Below, one piece after another: positions 9,565 to 18,254 of a stretch of 64,000 nucleotides of DNA; the stretch's first letter is position 1; every line of letters starts with the position of its first letter. The notes under the pieces were generated by a model. The model saw only the letters and a program-made list of their open reading frames with translations, was not told where the DNA came from and ran no database searches. The DNA is from an uncultured Emergencia sp. (GTDB taxonomy: Bacteria; Bacillota; Clostridia; Peptostreptococcales; Anaerovoracaceae): the NCBI GenBank assembly GCA_904420065.1, contig CAJFTU010000006.1:1-64000 (forward strand), written 5' to 3'. A program made the translations under genes and the position numbers.

Positions 9565-9598
9565 AAAAAGGAACCGATATTATTACCGGTTCCTTTTT
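9565..9598. terminator. Bidirectional terminator just inside the left prophage end
   Basis: AAAAAGGAACCG...CGGTTCCTTTTT, perfect 12-bp stem with A/T tracts. Confidence 0.85.
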
Positions 9599-9627
9599 GA
9601 AGAACTATTGTCCCTATATACGCTGTT

Positions 9628-9999
9628 TTATCTGAAATTGTTAAATTCTTTTATGATATCTTCAGCAGCTTCCCCGTTTTCTAACCTCTTCCCTACTTTC
9701 TCTATGCTCTCCGTCATATCTTCTAAGTCCCCACAGCTGAGGGAGTAGTCGCCAAGATATAGTGTCCAGTACTTTCCTTCTTTTCTTAAGATCAAATCAT
9801 CTTTCATTATCGTCATGTTTTTTTCCTCGCTTTTCATATTTTCTATTTTTTCAACAATCAGATCTTCAACATATTTCGCTGGTTTCCGTTCCCCAGTTTC
9901 CCAGTTTCCTATTGTCCTTTTCGGAATCCTAAAAAGTTTCGACATTTCTTCTTGTGTAATACCTGCTGATTTACGTGCTTCTTTAATCCTGTTTTCCAT
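9628..9999 (-). CDS. XRE-family HTH protein
   Basis: MENRIKEARKSAGITQEEMSKLFRIPKRTIGNWETGERKP; start chosen at 9999 with RBS GGAGG. Confidence 0.8.
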   Translation of the reverse strand: MENRIKEARKSAGITQEEMSKLFRIPKRTIGNWETGERKPAKYVEDLIVEKIENMKSEEKNMTIMKDDLILRKEGKYWTLYLGDYSLSCGDLEDMTESIEKVGKRLENGEAAEDIIKEFNNFR

Positions 10000-10098
10000 T
10001 TCTCTTCCTCCGATATAGATAAATCGCCCTAATTCCTTGCACAATGCCTATTGATATAAAAGCAATGCCCATATAATATAGTATTCCATGCATAATCG

Positions 10099-10127
10099 TT
10101 GACACATGATTTTCTATCGGGTATAGT
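10099..10127 (+). promoter_or_regulatory. Strong candidate sigma-A promoter, antisense to a small hydrophobic peptide gene
   Basis: TTGACA-N17-TATAGT. Confidence 0.75.
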
Positions 10128-10133
10128 ATAGGT

Positions 10134-10258
10134 GGAACGGGGCCGAAGCCCCTGTTCATATTATGTACTTATCAATAAGTAGTAATATGGTTCCAACCAC
10201 AAGAGCTGATATTGACTGGATCGCTACATCTCTTAAGTCTATCGGCTCTTTTCTTTTA
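10134..10258 (+). ncRNA. Candidate antisense (type I antitoxin) RNA
   Basis: Follows TTGACA-N17-TATAGT and ends at a 10-bp stem (AGAGCTGATA/TATCGGCTCT) followed by TTTCTTTT; complementary to the 38-aa ORF. Confidence 0.6.
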
Positions 10259-10272
10259 TCGTGTTTACCCAT
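10156..10272 (-). CDS. Small hydrophobic peptide, candidate type I toxin: MGKHDKRKEPIDLRDVAIQSISALVVGTILLLIDKYII
   Basis: Manual translation; AAAGGAGG upstream, basic N-terminus plus single TM; GGGGC-ttcg-GCCCC hairpin downstream. Confidence 0.65.
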   Translation of the reverse strand: MGKHDKRKEPIDLRDVAIQSISALVVGTILLLIDKYII

Positions 10273-10383
10273 TCATGTGTTTTCCTCCTTTCTTTAATTA
10301 TATTATATCACTCGTTGAGTGATACGTCAAGCAGTATTTATTAATTTTTCAACATTTTCAATAAAAAAGAGGGGCACAAGCCC

Positions 10384-11295
10384 CTAAATAAACGTTACAT
10401 ATTTACCGGTTATCGTGATCCAGCCTGCTGCCGTTTTCCCCCGCGTTCCGTCACGGGATATCTGCGTGATCTTATACTGTCCGTCCAGCGATCCCGATTT
10501 TTTCGATCCCAGGCTGGCCGTTTCCCGTACCAGCAGTTTCATTTTGGTCTGAATGGTAAAGGTCGAATCCGTGCTGACCAGATTAACATACTTCGGCGTT
10601 ACCGTGATCCAGCCAGCCGATGTTTTCCCCCGTGTTCCATCAGCAGATAATTCCGTTATTCGATACACGCCGTTTTTATCCAGCGTCCCTATCTTTTTCG
10701 ATTTCAGACTGGCTGATTTTCGGATCAGCAAATTCATTTTCGGTTTGATCAAAAACGAAAAATCCATGCCGAAATAATCGCACAGTCCCCGGGCTAACGC
10801 TAACCCGTAACGTTTAGGGTTATTTTGAAACCGTTTCAAATCGGATTTTATACTGCCCGTTTCAAATATGCAGGCCGTTGCGTTGGTGTTCGTCAGTTCG
10901 CCCAGCGTTTTACTGGCATGTAACCCTCGCGTTTTCAGATTCATCATTTTCATTACTGACTGATTCAGACTGCTGGCCAGCTTTTTTCCTTCTTTGCTGC
11001 CGGTATAATAATAGGGATAAGTGCCTGTAGGCGCGCCGCTGTAATCGCAATGCAGGGAAATGTATGCGTCTACGCCAATTCGATTCGCCTCCCGGATACA
11101 GGCGTTCATATTCTGATGTCGGTCGGTCGTTGAATCCGTATACACGGTGATCCCATTATATCTGGCGAACCGGACAAATGCCCGCGTGATCGGCAGCATT
11201 AAATCCGCTTCGGTGTGTGATCCGTAAACACAGCCTGGATCCCAGCTGCCGTTATCGCTCACGCCGTGCCCGCAGGCGATGTAAACCTTACTCAT
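10384..11295 (-). CDS. N-acetylmuramoyl-L-alanine amidase (endolysin) with two C-terminal SH3-like repeats
   Basis: VYIACGHGVSDNGSWDPGCVYGSHTEADLML...YISLHCDYS...; repeats MNLLIRKSASLKSKKIGTL / MKLLVRETASLGSKKSGSL. Confidence 0.88.
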   Translation of the reverse strand: MSKVYIACGHGVSDNGSWDPGCVYGSHTEADLMLPITRAFVRFARYNGITVYTDSTTDRHQNMNACIREANRIGVDAYISLHCDYSGAPTGTYPYYYTGSKEGKKLASSLNQSVMKMMNLKTRGLHASKTLGELTNTNATACIFETGSIKSDLKRFQNNPKRYGLALARGLCDYFGMDFSFLIKPKMNLLIRKSASLKSKKIGTLDKNGVYRITELSADGTRGKTSAGWITVTPKYVNLVSTDSTFTIQTKMKLLVRETASLGSKKSGSLDGQYKITQISRDGTRGKTAAGWITITGKYVTFI

Positions 11296-11551
11296 TTTCT
11301 TCCACTTCCTCGTCGTATTCTACCGTTTCATCTTTCTGGTCTTTGATCCCTTTGGTCGTCGGGTCTACAAATACACCCAGAACGGCAATGGCCACGCTGA
11401 ACAGCAGAAACGGATTTTTGACCAGATCCACTGCAGCGGATACAACCATGTCCCAGCTGGTTAGTGTCTCCGGACTGATTCCCATTGCAGTTAAAATGAC
11501 ACCGATCAGTCCAATCCAGAAATACGGGTTTTTGTAACGATTCGTTTTCAT
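11288..11551 (-). CDS. Phage holin (phi LC3-like)
   Basis: MKTNRYKNPYFWIGLIGVILTAMGISPETLTSWDMVVSAAVDLVKNPFLL; adjacent to the amidase. Confidence 0.8.
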   Translation of the reverse strand: MKTNRYKNPYFWIGLIGVILTAMGISPETLTSWDMVVSAAVDLVKNPFLLFSVAIAVLGVFVDPTTKGIKDQKDETVEYDEEVEENE

Positions 11552-11609
11552 GTATTTTCTCCTTTCACATAAAAACCCTGCCATATCGGCAGGGTAAATT
11601 GATCTGTTA

Positions 11610-11725
11610 TTGCATTTTTTGATTCATTATGTTATAGTAATGTCAAGAGGAAACCGCTAAAAACGGTTAGCCCGAAACGATTAAATAACCGCCACAGGTT
11701 CGCAGCTTAGGCGGTTATTTTATTT
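11610..11725 (+). ncRNA. Candidate antitoxin RNA with promoter and terminator
   Basis: TTGCAT-N17-TATAGT at 11610-11638; terminator AATAACCGCC...GGCGGTTATT-TTATTT at 11684-11725. Confidence 0.55.
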
Positions 11726-11783
11726 CCCGTACAACTCTGTACAGAATCAACAGATAAATTACATCAAATATGTACTCTGTCAT
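11715..11783 (-). CDS. 22-aa hydrophobic peptide, candidate type I toxin: MTEYIFDVIYLLILYRVVREIK
   Basis: Manual translation; RBS AAGGAAGGTGATAGC-ATG, with an upstream CCTTCC able to pair with the GGAAGG SD. Confidence 0.65.
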   Translation of the reverse strand: MTEYIFDVIYLLILYRVVREIK

Positions 11784-11877
11784 GCTATCACCTTCCTTTT
11801 AATCCAAAACCCCTTTCGAGTTTTGGGGAAGGCTAACCGCTTTCGCTTGTCCTCTTGACCTGTCCATTATATCATAT

Positions 11878-12240
11878 TTATTTCCCCGGTTCTATCCCGT
11901 TTTCATTCGTGTAGTACGGGTTTCTGATCGTTCTGACCGGTACCACAGGAAGATCTTTGCAGCGTTCTACCAGTTCGGTCATTGCCCCGTTTCCTCCCAG
12001 CGCGTGATACGCGTCATAGATTTCTTTCAGGTCGTCGTACTCTTCTACGGTGATCTGATTGGTGGTAACGTAAAACTCGCCAAACCGGCGAATCTTCTCC
12101 CTGCAGTTCACCTTTTCCGCCGTCATTACGCCCTGCATATTTTTCAAAATACGCGATAACGTTTTCACTGCGTAGGCCGCAAGTCCTGCGCAGGCTATCC
12201 CGATCAGATTGTCCACAATTAATTTGAAAATTTGCTCCAT
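11878..12240 (-). CDS. Phage membrane protein, unknown function
   Basis: ORF with N-terminal TM in the lysis/tail region. Confidence 0.6.
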   Translation of the reverse strand: MEQIFKLIVDNLIGIACAGLAAYAVKTLSRILKNMQGVMTAEKVNCREKIRRFGEFYVTTNQITVEEYDDLKEIYDAYHALGGNGAMTELVERCKDLPVVPVRTIRNPYYTNENGIEPGK

Positions 12241-12248
12241 GATTCCTC

Positions 12249-12704
12249 CTAATTTACCACGCTGAAATAGTGCCCGATCAACGCACTTGGCTTGTAAGCC
12301 AGCGTGTATTTGTCTCCGCTCTTTCCGCCCTGCCGGTCGCAGATGTACAATGTGCCGGATTCATTGTAGTATTTGCCCCATTCGTACTCAAATGAGACAA
12401 GCTGATCCGGTACCGGAATAGGGTCTTCGATCGTTCCGGCATGATCTGCGTTGATCGCTGTCCAGAGTGACGCGGTGTAAATTGACGGCCTCCAGTTCTC
12501 TTGTGTCGTGTGCGGTGTTCCTGTTCGCCACAAAATTCCGTCGCAACGATACCGGTTCTGCCCGTCATCGATCATTTTCTGTGTGATCTCGATACCGACC
12601 GCCCATTCCGGGTATAGCTCGATACCCTTTACTGCTGTCTGATCTGATGCGGTGAATCTTACATCTTTCAGATAACTTACCAGTTCTTCTTTGTTCATGC
12701 TCAT
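12249..12704 (-). CDS. Phage tail-associated protein, possibly carbohydrate-binding
   Basis: Tail-fibre region; Trp/Tyr-rich segments (YEWGKYYNESGTLYICDRQGGKSGDKYTLAYKPSALIGHYF). Confidence 0.5.
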   Translation of the reverse strand: MSMNKEELVSYLKDVRFTASDQTAVKGIELYPEWAVGIEITQKMIDDGQNRYRCDGILWRTGTPHTTQENWRPSIYTASLWTAINADHAGTIEDPIPVPDQLVSFEYEWGKYYNESGTLYICDRQGGKSGDKYTLAYKPSALIGHYFSVVN

Positions 12705-12722
12705 GGTGTCCTTCCTTTCTGA

Positions 12723-13372
12723 TTACGCAAATAATAAAACGGTATACTCCTGTCCGCCGGTGTAATAAATTCCGGCTGCATCGCTTATAAACTCTGCGGT
12801 GGAAGCCGTTACGGTCATCGGATAGTCCCTCGTGTCTACGTCCATAGCGTACGATATGAATTGTAATGCGGTCAGTGTAGAGGATCCTTCACGATCTACG
12901 GCCACTGAAAAATATAGATTTTGCTGACTTCTTACCTCCATCATGTCGGATAGTATCATCACCATTTTCGGCCTCACGCCCAGCGAGTGATTTATTATTT
13001 TTCTGTTTAATGTCGTATTTGCTGATGGTGTAAAGGTCACTTTTTCAACTTGCGAGTATCCGACAAACGAGATGAAGTCCATGTACGAATCCGGAATAGC
13101 TCCGACGGTCACTTTACTCAGATACTTGCCGGCTGCCGGCGTGACAATCTGCTGACTGCCTGATGGAGTAACGGTCTTCTCCTCCGTCTGCACCGGATTC
13201 ACGGTCAGCTCCGTATCGGTGTAAGCCGGGATCGTGACCGCTTCGCTTCCCGGTTCAATTATGGTTGACCCCCCCCCCCGAGCCAATGATTGACTGCCGG
13301 AAGGTCTTGAACTGCTTGCAAAATTTGCTGCAGGTCGATATTGTTCGCCTGCAGATCCGTTTTATTACTCAT
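12723..13372 (-). pseudogene. Phase-variable or frameshifted tail-fibre-like protein, currently out of frame
   Basis: ATG at 13372 reads MSNKTDLQANNIDLQQILQAVQDLPAVNHWLGGGGQP* through an 11-G tract (13269-13279); the remainder is open in another frame. Confidence 0.75.
13269..13279. repeat. Homopolymer tract of 11 C (G on coding strand)
   Basis: Direct reading. Confidence 0.9.
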
Positions 13373-13793
13373 TTTTGTTTACCTCGCTTACGATTTCATT
13401 CACTGTATCCTGTTTGATCGTTTCGCATAACTCATCACTGATTCCATATGGATTCTTTGGCCTGCTGTCGACGATTTCCTGCACACGGTCTTTGATTTCA
13501 GACGGTACATCATCGATGGTGATGTCTCCGGCGATGATCTTGTCTGCAAACTGCGGAGCTGCGGAAATTCCCGCTTCCTCCCGGTAATCTTCCGGAATTG
13601 CAGAATACTCAATGCTGCCGGATACCAGCTGCTCTGCATAGCTACGTACCGCCTCCGCGTGTGCTTTGATCTCATTCATCAATTGGTTGTACTCTTCTTC
13701 TGTGATAGACGTCTGCCCTTCTACTGCTGGGAATGACTGCGTCCCAATCATTTTCAGTTTTCCTTCTTCTTCAATCTTGTAGTAATAAATCAT
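13365..13793 (-). CDS. Phage tail-fibre-region protein, unknown function
   Basis: ORF within tail module; start MIYYYKIEEEGKLKMIGTQ. Confidence 0.6.
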   Translation of the reverse strand: MIYYYKIEEEGKLKMIGTQSFPAVEGQTSITEEEYNQLMNEIKAHAEAVRSYAEQLVSGSIEYSAIPEDYREEAGISAAPQFADKIIAGDITIDDVPSEIKDRVQEIVDSRPKNPYGISDELCETIKQDTVNEIVSEVNKNE

Positions 13794-13803
13794 GTTTTAC
13801 CTC

Positions 13804-14406
13804 CTATTTTACAGCTATCCACAAATACGTTTCTCCGGATTTAAACGGGTAGTCTTCGTTGTAGCCCAAAAAGCTCATGTTGGCATAAACCCTAAAATTT
13901 CGCGCGTTGACCGTTATTGCATGGTTCGATGAACCATGCAATATCCAATCCGCTTTCGTTCCGTATACATACGATCCGTTGCTATATTGTCCGGATTCGT
14001 ACATCGCCGTTTTCGTGTAATTTGTATTGTCGTAGTTGGTCAACGTGAACACGACTTTTCTCGGCACAGCTCCGAGCGAGTGATTGATTTTTATAACCTC
14101 TGCATTCCTGTCTGTTATTACGACTTCGCCAAAATCGACTCCAAAGTCCGCTAAGCTGGTATTCGCTGTTCCCGTCACGCCGAAAATAGACACGCCGCTG
14201 GCGATGTTCTCTGCAATCAGGTTCACATCGCCCTGTACAGTCAATGCGGTATCGGTGTATGCCGGGATATCTACATCAGCAGTCCCCGGTATGATAGTAC
14301 CCCCCCCCGACCAGTGACTGGCCTGTGGCAGGTCTTGAACTGCCTGAAGTATCTCTTGCAGGCCCGCATTATTCGCCTGCAGATCCGTTTTATTACTCAT
14401 CTTCAC
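13804..14406 (-). CDS. Tail-fibre-like protein, paralogue of 12723-13372, in frame through a 9-G tract
   Basis: MSNKTDLQANNAGLQEILQAVQDLPQASHWSGGGTIIPGTADVDIPAYTDTALTV; G9 tract at 14300-14308. Confidence 0.7.
   Translation of the reverse strand: MKMSNKTDLQANNAGLQEILQAVQDLPQASHWSGGGTIIPGTADVDIPAYTDTALTVQGDVNLIAENIASGVSIFGVTGTANTSLADFGVDFGEVVITDRNAEVIKINHSLGAVPRKVVFTLTNYDNTNYTKTAMYESGQYSNGSYVYGTKADWILHGSSNHAITVNARNFRVYANMSFLGYNEDYPFKSGETYLWIAVK
14300..14308. repeat. Homopolymer tract of 9 C (G on coding strand)
   Basis: Direct reading. Confidence 0.9.
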
Positions 14407-14677
14407 TTACCTCTTTGACGATTACATCAATAACCTCGGTGAATTTAGGATCGTCAATTTCTTCATAATTTTCCTCGCTGTCTCCTGTGCCGAGATCAAC
14501 CCTTGTTCCACCCGTAAATCCGGTTTGTTTATGATGAAAAACCTTTCCGGTATCTGCGATCAACGACGTGATTATCATCTCGTCTGGCTCGCCTATAGGC
14601 TGCATCTCTTCATCATAGGTTTGGTTCGTTATTTTCCGGTATTCTTTCTTCATATTTTCCTCCTTATAGCGCATCAA
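14393..14677 (-). CDS. Small phage protein, unknown
   Basis: ORF coupled to neighbours. Confidence 0.55.
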   Translation of the reverse strand: MMRYKEENMKKEYRKITNQTYDEEMQPIGEPDEMIITSLIADTGKVFHHKQTGFTGGTRVDLGTGDSEENYEEIDDPKFTEVIDVIVKEVSEDE

Positions 14678-15851
14678 ATTGTTCTTCGGTTACGCCCCAT
14701 GTTGTCGTGAATGTTATGCGTCCTGATGATGCCGAGTTACAATTCCAGTATTGCCCCCAGTTTGACGGCTTTGACGCTGCTTCGCAGTAGAATTCCAGAT
14801 TCTGTGAATTAGAGAACGCAACAGATGCAAGCTGCCCTCCATCGATATAGGTTACTGTGTCAGGGATGAAAAATTTTATATTTTCTCCACTTTTTCCGTG
14901 TGAGAAACTAAACGCATCATAGTTTATTTTCGTCACGTTTCTTGACAGTTTAAATTTTGCCGAATTCGCCATCAGTCTGAAACAATTAGAAAACACATGC
15001 GGCATAATTTCGCCTTTAAAGTCAAATTCTGCATATTTCAGATTTTTGAACGTGTCGCCGTCAGGGAACGCTGCGTTTGTACTATTTCCTTTTAGGTACG
15101 GGCTATTTTGATAAATCTGAAACAGTACATCTGTCGGGCGGTTATCTTCCCCGACTTTTCGATAGATCATTCCGCCCTGTGGATCAATCACTTTTTCATA
15201 ATAGTATCCGTCTTTTATTCCTCCGTTCGGGTAGGCATCTTCTGCATCTGCTACAATGTAATTTGCAAACGCTCCCCTTTGGGCTGCTCTCAGTACTTTT
15301 TCCCCCGTATAGGAAAAAGTGAATGTTCCATCATACGGCGCATTTCCGGTCAGGATCTCCCCTGCCTCCGGATTGTAAGAGATTACCTTCCATTTTTGCG
15401 TTGAATCTGTTCCCCAAAAATATTTCACTACGCCTTCATCATAGTCGAATTTGTTTGTGCCGTTTCCCGCATCAAATCCAGCAAAAAAGTTAACGTCATT
15501 AATTAACGATTTATCAAAACTGGACTGCGTGATTTTGATATAATTCGTAGATGGGTTATTTACATCGCCGGTAAACGACGGGTTTTCCACAGTGATCTCT
15601 TCTTCCCATACATAGGCTTTCCATATATATTTGCCATGTTTCAGTGTTTCCGGATCAAGCGACCCTATGATTTTCTCTCCCTGTACCCACGCTTTATATC
15701 CTTCCAAAATCGTTTCCGCCGTTGCGTTGGCGTCGTCTCCGACTTTGCCGATCAGTGCTGTCATGATCTGATCCACTAACGGGTTCTGTACTTCAACTTC
15801 TGCTGTTACGTCTTCCCCGCCGCCGGGAAATTGATTAATAATCTGTCCCAT
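14664..15851 (-). CDS. Phage tail fibre protein
   Basis: Position next to baseplate genes; length and composition. Confidence 0.6.
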   Translation of the reverse strand: MGQIINQFPGGGEDVTAEVEVQNPLVDQIMTALIGKVGDDANATAETILEGYKAWVQGEKIIGSLDPETLKHGKYIWKAYVWEEEITVENPSFTGDVNNPSTNYIKITQSSFDKSLINDVNFFAGFDAGNGTNKFDYDEGVVKYFWGTDSTQKWKVISYNPEAGEILTGNAPYDGTFTFSYTGEKVLRAAQRGAFANYIVADAEDAYPNGGIKDGYYYEKVIDPQGGMIYRKVGEDNRPTDVLFQIYQNSPYLKGNSTNAAFPDGDTFKNLKYAEFDFKGEIMPHVFSNCFRLMANSAKFKLSRNVTKINYDAFSFSHGKSGENIKFFIPDTVTYIDGGQLASVAFSNSQNLEFYCEAASKPSNWGQYWNCNSASSGRITFTTTWGVTEEQFDAL

Positions 15852-15861
15852 GCTTCACCTC

Positions 15862-16251
15862 CTACCCTAATCTCACGATGATTGGTATATCTGTCGTCGG
15901 TTTTTCGCCGTACGCTTTGATCGTCAGGCTATTTTCTGCTTGTGCTGTTTTCCGTAGCATAGCTGTAACCGCTGATTGATATTGTTCATCGGTTGCGGTA
16001 TCAGCTACAGCTATCAGACCGTCACTGTCTGCAGTGATTCCCTCTAACGTCAGGTTATAGGTGTACGGCGCTGTTTCTCCTGTCCAACCAGTAGATAATA
16101 GGGTAGCCGTTAGGTAGGTAGCTCCTTGTCCTTCTATAGCCTCGTGCAGTTTTTCGTCTATGATGTCCATATTATTGTTTATCACAGAAATGTCCACATT
16201 TTCGTTTCCTGCTGGTTTGGTCAGGTTATAATATTGCGTTTGTGTTGCCAT
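15862..16251 (-). CDS. Phage tail-fibre N-terminal/connector-like protein
   Basis: MATQTQYYNLTKPAGNENVDISVINNNMDIIDEKLHEA. Confidence 0.65.
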   Translation of the reverse strand: MATQTQYYNLTKPAGNENVDISVINNNMDIIDEKLHEAIEGQGATYLTATLLSTGWTGETAPYTYNLTLEGITADSDGLIAVADTATDEQYQSAVTAMLRKTAQAENSLTIKAYGEKPTTDIPIIVRLG

Positions 16252-16256
16252 CTAAT

Positions 16257-16784
16257 TCACCTCGTCTGCAGTTCGTCCCATGTTGACGTTTTTGCCTGAT
16301 CCCATGTCAGCGTCAACACATCATTCCATGTATTATACGTGTAAACGTATTCAATCGGTAAATGTGCAGGTTTTGCATCTTCCAGCGCTGCTTTTAACCC
16401 TTCCAGGTCATTTGGTATTCCTTTGTCCGTAAAAGTGACGACGATCTTCCCGTCTTGAAAATCAATCTCCGTCTTTCCATACTTCCAGCTATCCGCAATG
16501 TTTTGCATCGTTTCCACGCTGGTATGCCCCGATGCTCGCCATTTTGCAATCAAACTATATCGTCGATCATCGATGTCCGACTGGTAGGGCGTAATGCCTG
16601 CTTCCGCTTCATAAAATTTCAGCATATCTTCTGAGCAGGTGTCAAAGAACATGTCATCATTAATCTGTCGTCTTCGGCTGTCCAGATCGTCCAATTCCAT
16701 GCCGAACGCGTCCAGAATGGCGTTGACCATTGGGCAGGTCAGATTGATTTTATTTACTTTTCGTTTTAATTCATTGTTCCGCAT
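16257..16784 (-). CDS. Putative phage tail protein (YmfQ/DUF2313-like)
   Basis: Downstream of baseplate J; typical length and order. Confidence 0.7.
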   Translation of the reverse strand: MRNNELKRKVNKINLTCPMVNAILDAFGMELDDLDSRRRQINDDMFFDTCSEDMLKFYEAEAGITPYQSDIDDRRYSLIAKWRASGHTSVETMQNIADSWKYGKTEIDFQDGKIVVTFTDKGIPNDLEGLKAALEDAKPAHLPIEYVYTYNTWNDVLTLTWDQAKTSTWDELQTR

Positions 16785-17823
16785 AGGTGAATACCGCCGT
16801 TCCCAATATTGCCACGCTACGCTCTGGCACGCTGATGTTTCCTGTTCCGCTGTTTACTGTCAGCTGTTCGTAGTCCAGCACGCCTTCGACGTCCAATATG
16901 TAATTTCCGACCTGCGCATAGGATACATTCGCATCGGTGAACGCAATGCTGGCCAGATACGTTTCTATAGAATCCTTTATTCCCTGTTCAATCGTTGCAT
17001 GATCCCCATTTACCGTCAGTTTCGCGGTTATATTGATGTCCAGGCCTGTTGCTGCAGATACATAGCAATGGGCGCCCATCGGTGCGACACCTTCTCCTTT
17101 TCCTGATGATTCCGGATCAATGTATTCCTGCACCTGCTGCACCAGTAATTCTGATGCTGGTTTTTTTTCTGTATCAATGATGACAACATCAACTGTGTTT
17201 TCTCCTTTGGCCAGTGGGAACACTTCGGCATCTCCAACGCCACTTACTTCTAATGCCCACGTTTTATACGCTGCTTTATTGCTGCTTCCGGGCGGATTTC
17301 GCAATATCAGTAGATAGCGTTCTCTTAGCGCTTTGTCCGTTTCTGCATCGTATCCGTCATGCGTGGGTTCATTATTTGTACAGGCGTTGATTCCTGCAAT
17401 GGTTACCGGCATCTGTGTGATACTGCCGGCGCCAACCATGCCCGTATTTCCTGATACCAGTGCAGTTACCGGCACCTCGCCGGTATTTACAATTTGTACG
17501 GTTTCATCTGCTGCAAACTGTACACCATTCGGGGTTTCGAAAATATCCCCCTGATTTACAGTTCCAGTCCCTGTCACGGTAACAATTCCCTTTGCGTAGG
17601 TGGCTGCCCTTCGACTTACGCCTTTTCGTTGGCTGACGAATCGTTCCAGTTCGTTCCCAGTCAGATTTTCGATGTCGAATTTTGCGTCTACTGCAGCCAG
17701 ATCCGTGTCCATTTCGTCCATAACCTGTCCTACGGATTCCGTCAAATCATAAATCAAATACCCCGGTGTTTTTTCATATTCATTTGAGATCCGGTCGCGA
17801 ATTTCCTGTCCGTTTTCAGACAC
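16771..17823 (-). CDS. Baseplate J-like protein
   Basis: 350 aa; VSGNTGMVGAGSITQMPVTIAGI...DAETDKALRERYLL...VEVSGVGDAEVFP-type motifs. Confidence 0.88.
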   Translation of the reverse strand: MSENGQEIRDRISNEYEKTPGYLIYDLTESVGQVMDEMDTDLAAVDAKFDIENLTGNELERFVSQRKGVSRRAATYAKGIVTVTGTGTVNQGDIFETPNGVQFAADETVQIVNTGEVPVTALVSGNTGMVGAGSITQMPVTIAGINACTNNEPTHDGYDAETDKALRERYLLILRNPPGSSNKAAYKTWALEVSGVGDAEVFPLAKGENTVDVVIIDTEKKPASELLVQQVQEYIDPESSGKGEGVAPMGAHCYVSAATGLDINITAKLTVNGDHATIEQGIKDSIETYLASIAFTDANVSYAQVGNYILDVEGVLDYEQLTVNSGTGNISVPERSVAILGTAVFTYAEQ

Positions 17824-18253
17824 TGGTTTCCACCTCCACCTCTGTTTTGTCTGTCATTACTACTGTTAACGATATCGTCAGCTTATCGCCTTCTTTTTTA
17901 AACTGAAAATCTTCTATGCTTTCAATTGCCCGATTGTCCAGTGCTTTTTCTTCGACTTCGCGTTTGATTTCACTGGCGACGAACGCGGTATCTTTGTATC
18001 CGATGTAGTTTTCGATGTATGTACCAAAATCCGTTCCATCATATACGTCAAATTTATCCGCGGCAGTTTTGACCAAGAATCCGACCCATTGCCTTACCGC
18101 CTCTTTCTGGGTGCATTCAATGATCTTGCCGTCTCTCACGACGTAGCGACCACGATCGAAATCATACAGCGGCGTTCGCCCGATTTTCGTCGACTGCATG
18201 GCGACCAGATTTTCTTCTTCTGTTTCAAAATCATAATTTACTTCGGGAAACAT
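17816..18253 (-). CDS. DUF2634 (XkdS-like) baseplate protein
   Basis: DFDRGRYVVRDGKIIECTQKEAVRQWV; gene order. Confidence 0.78.
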   Translation of the reverse strand: MFPEVNYDFETEEENLVAMQSTKIGRTPLYDFDRGRYVVRDGKIIECTQKEAVRQWVGFLVKTAADKFDVYDGTDFGTYIENYIGYKDTAFVASEIKREVEEKALDNRAIESIEDFQFKKEGDKLTISLTVVMTDKTEVEVETSV

Positions 18254-18254
18254 G

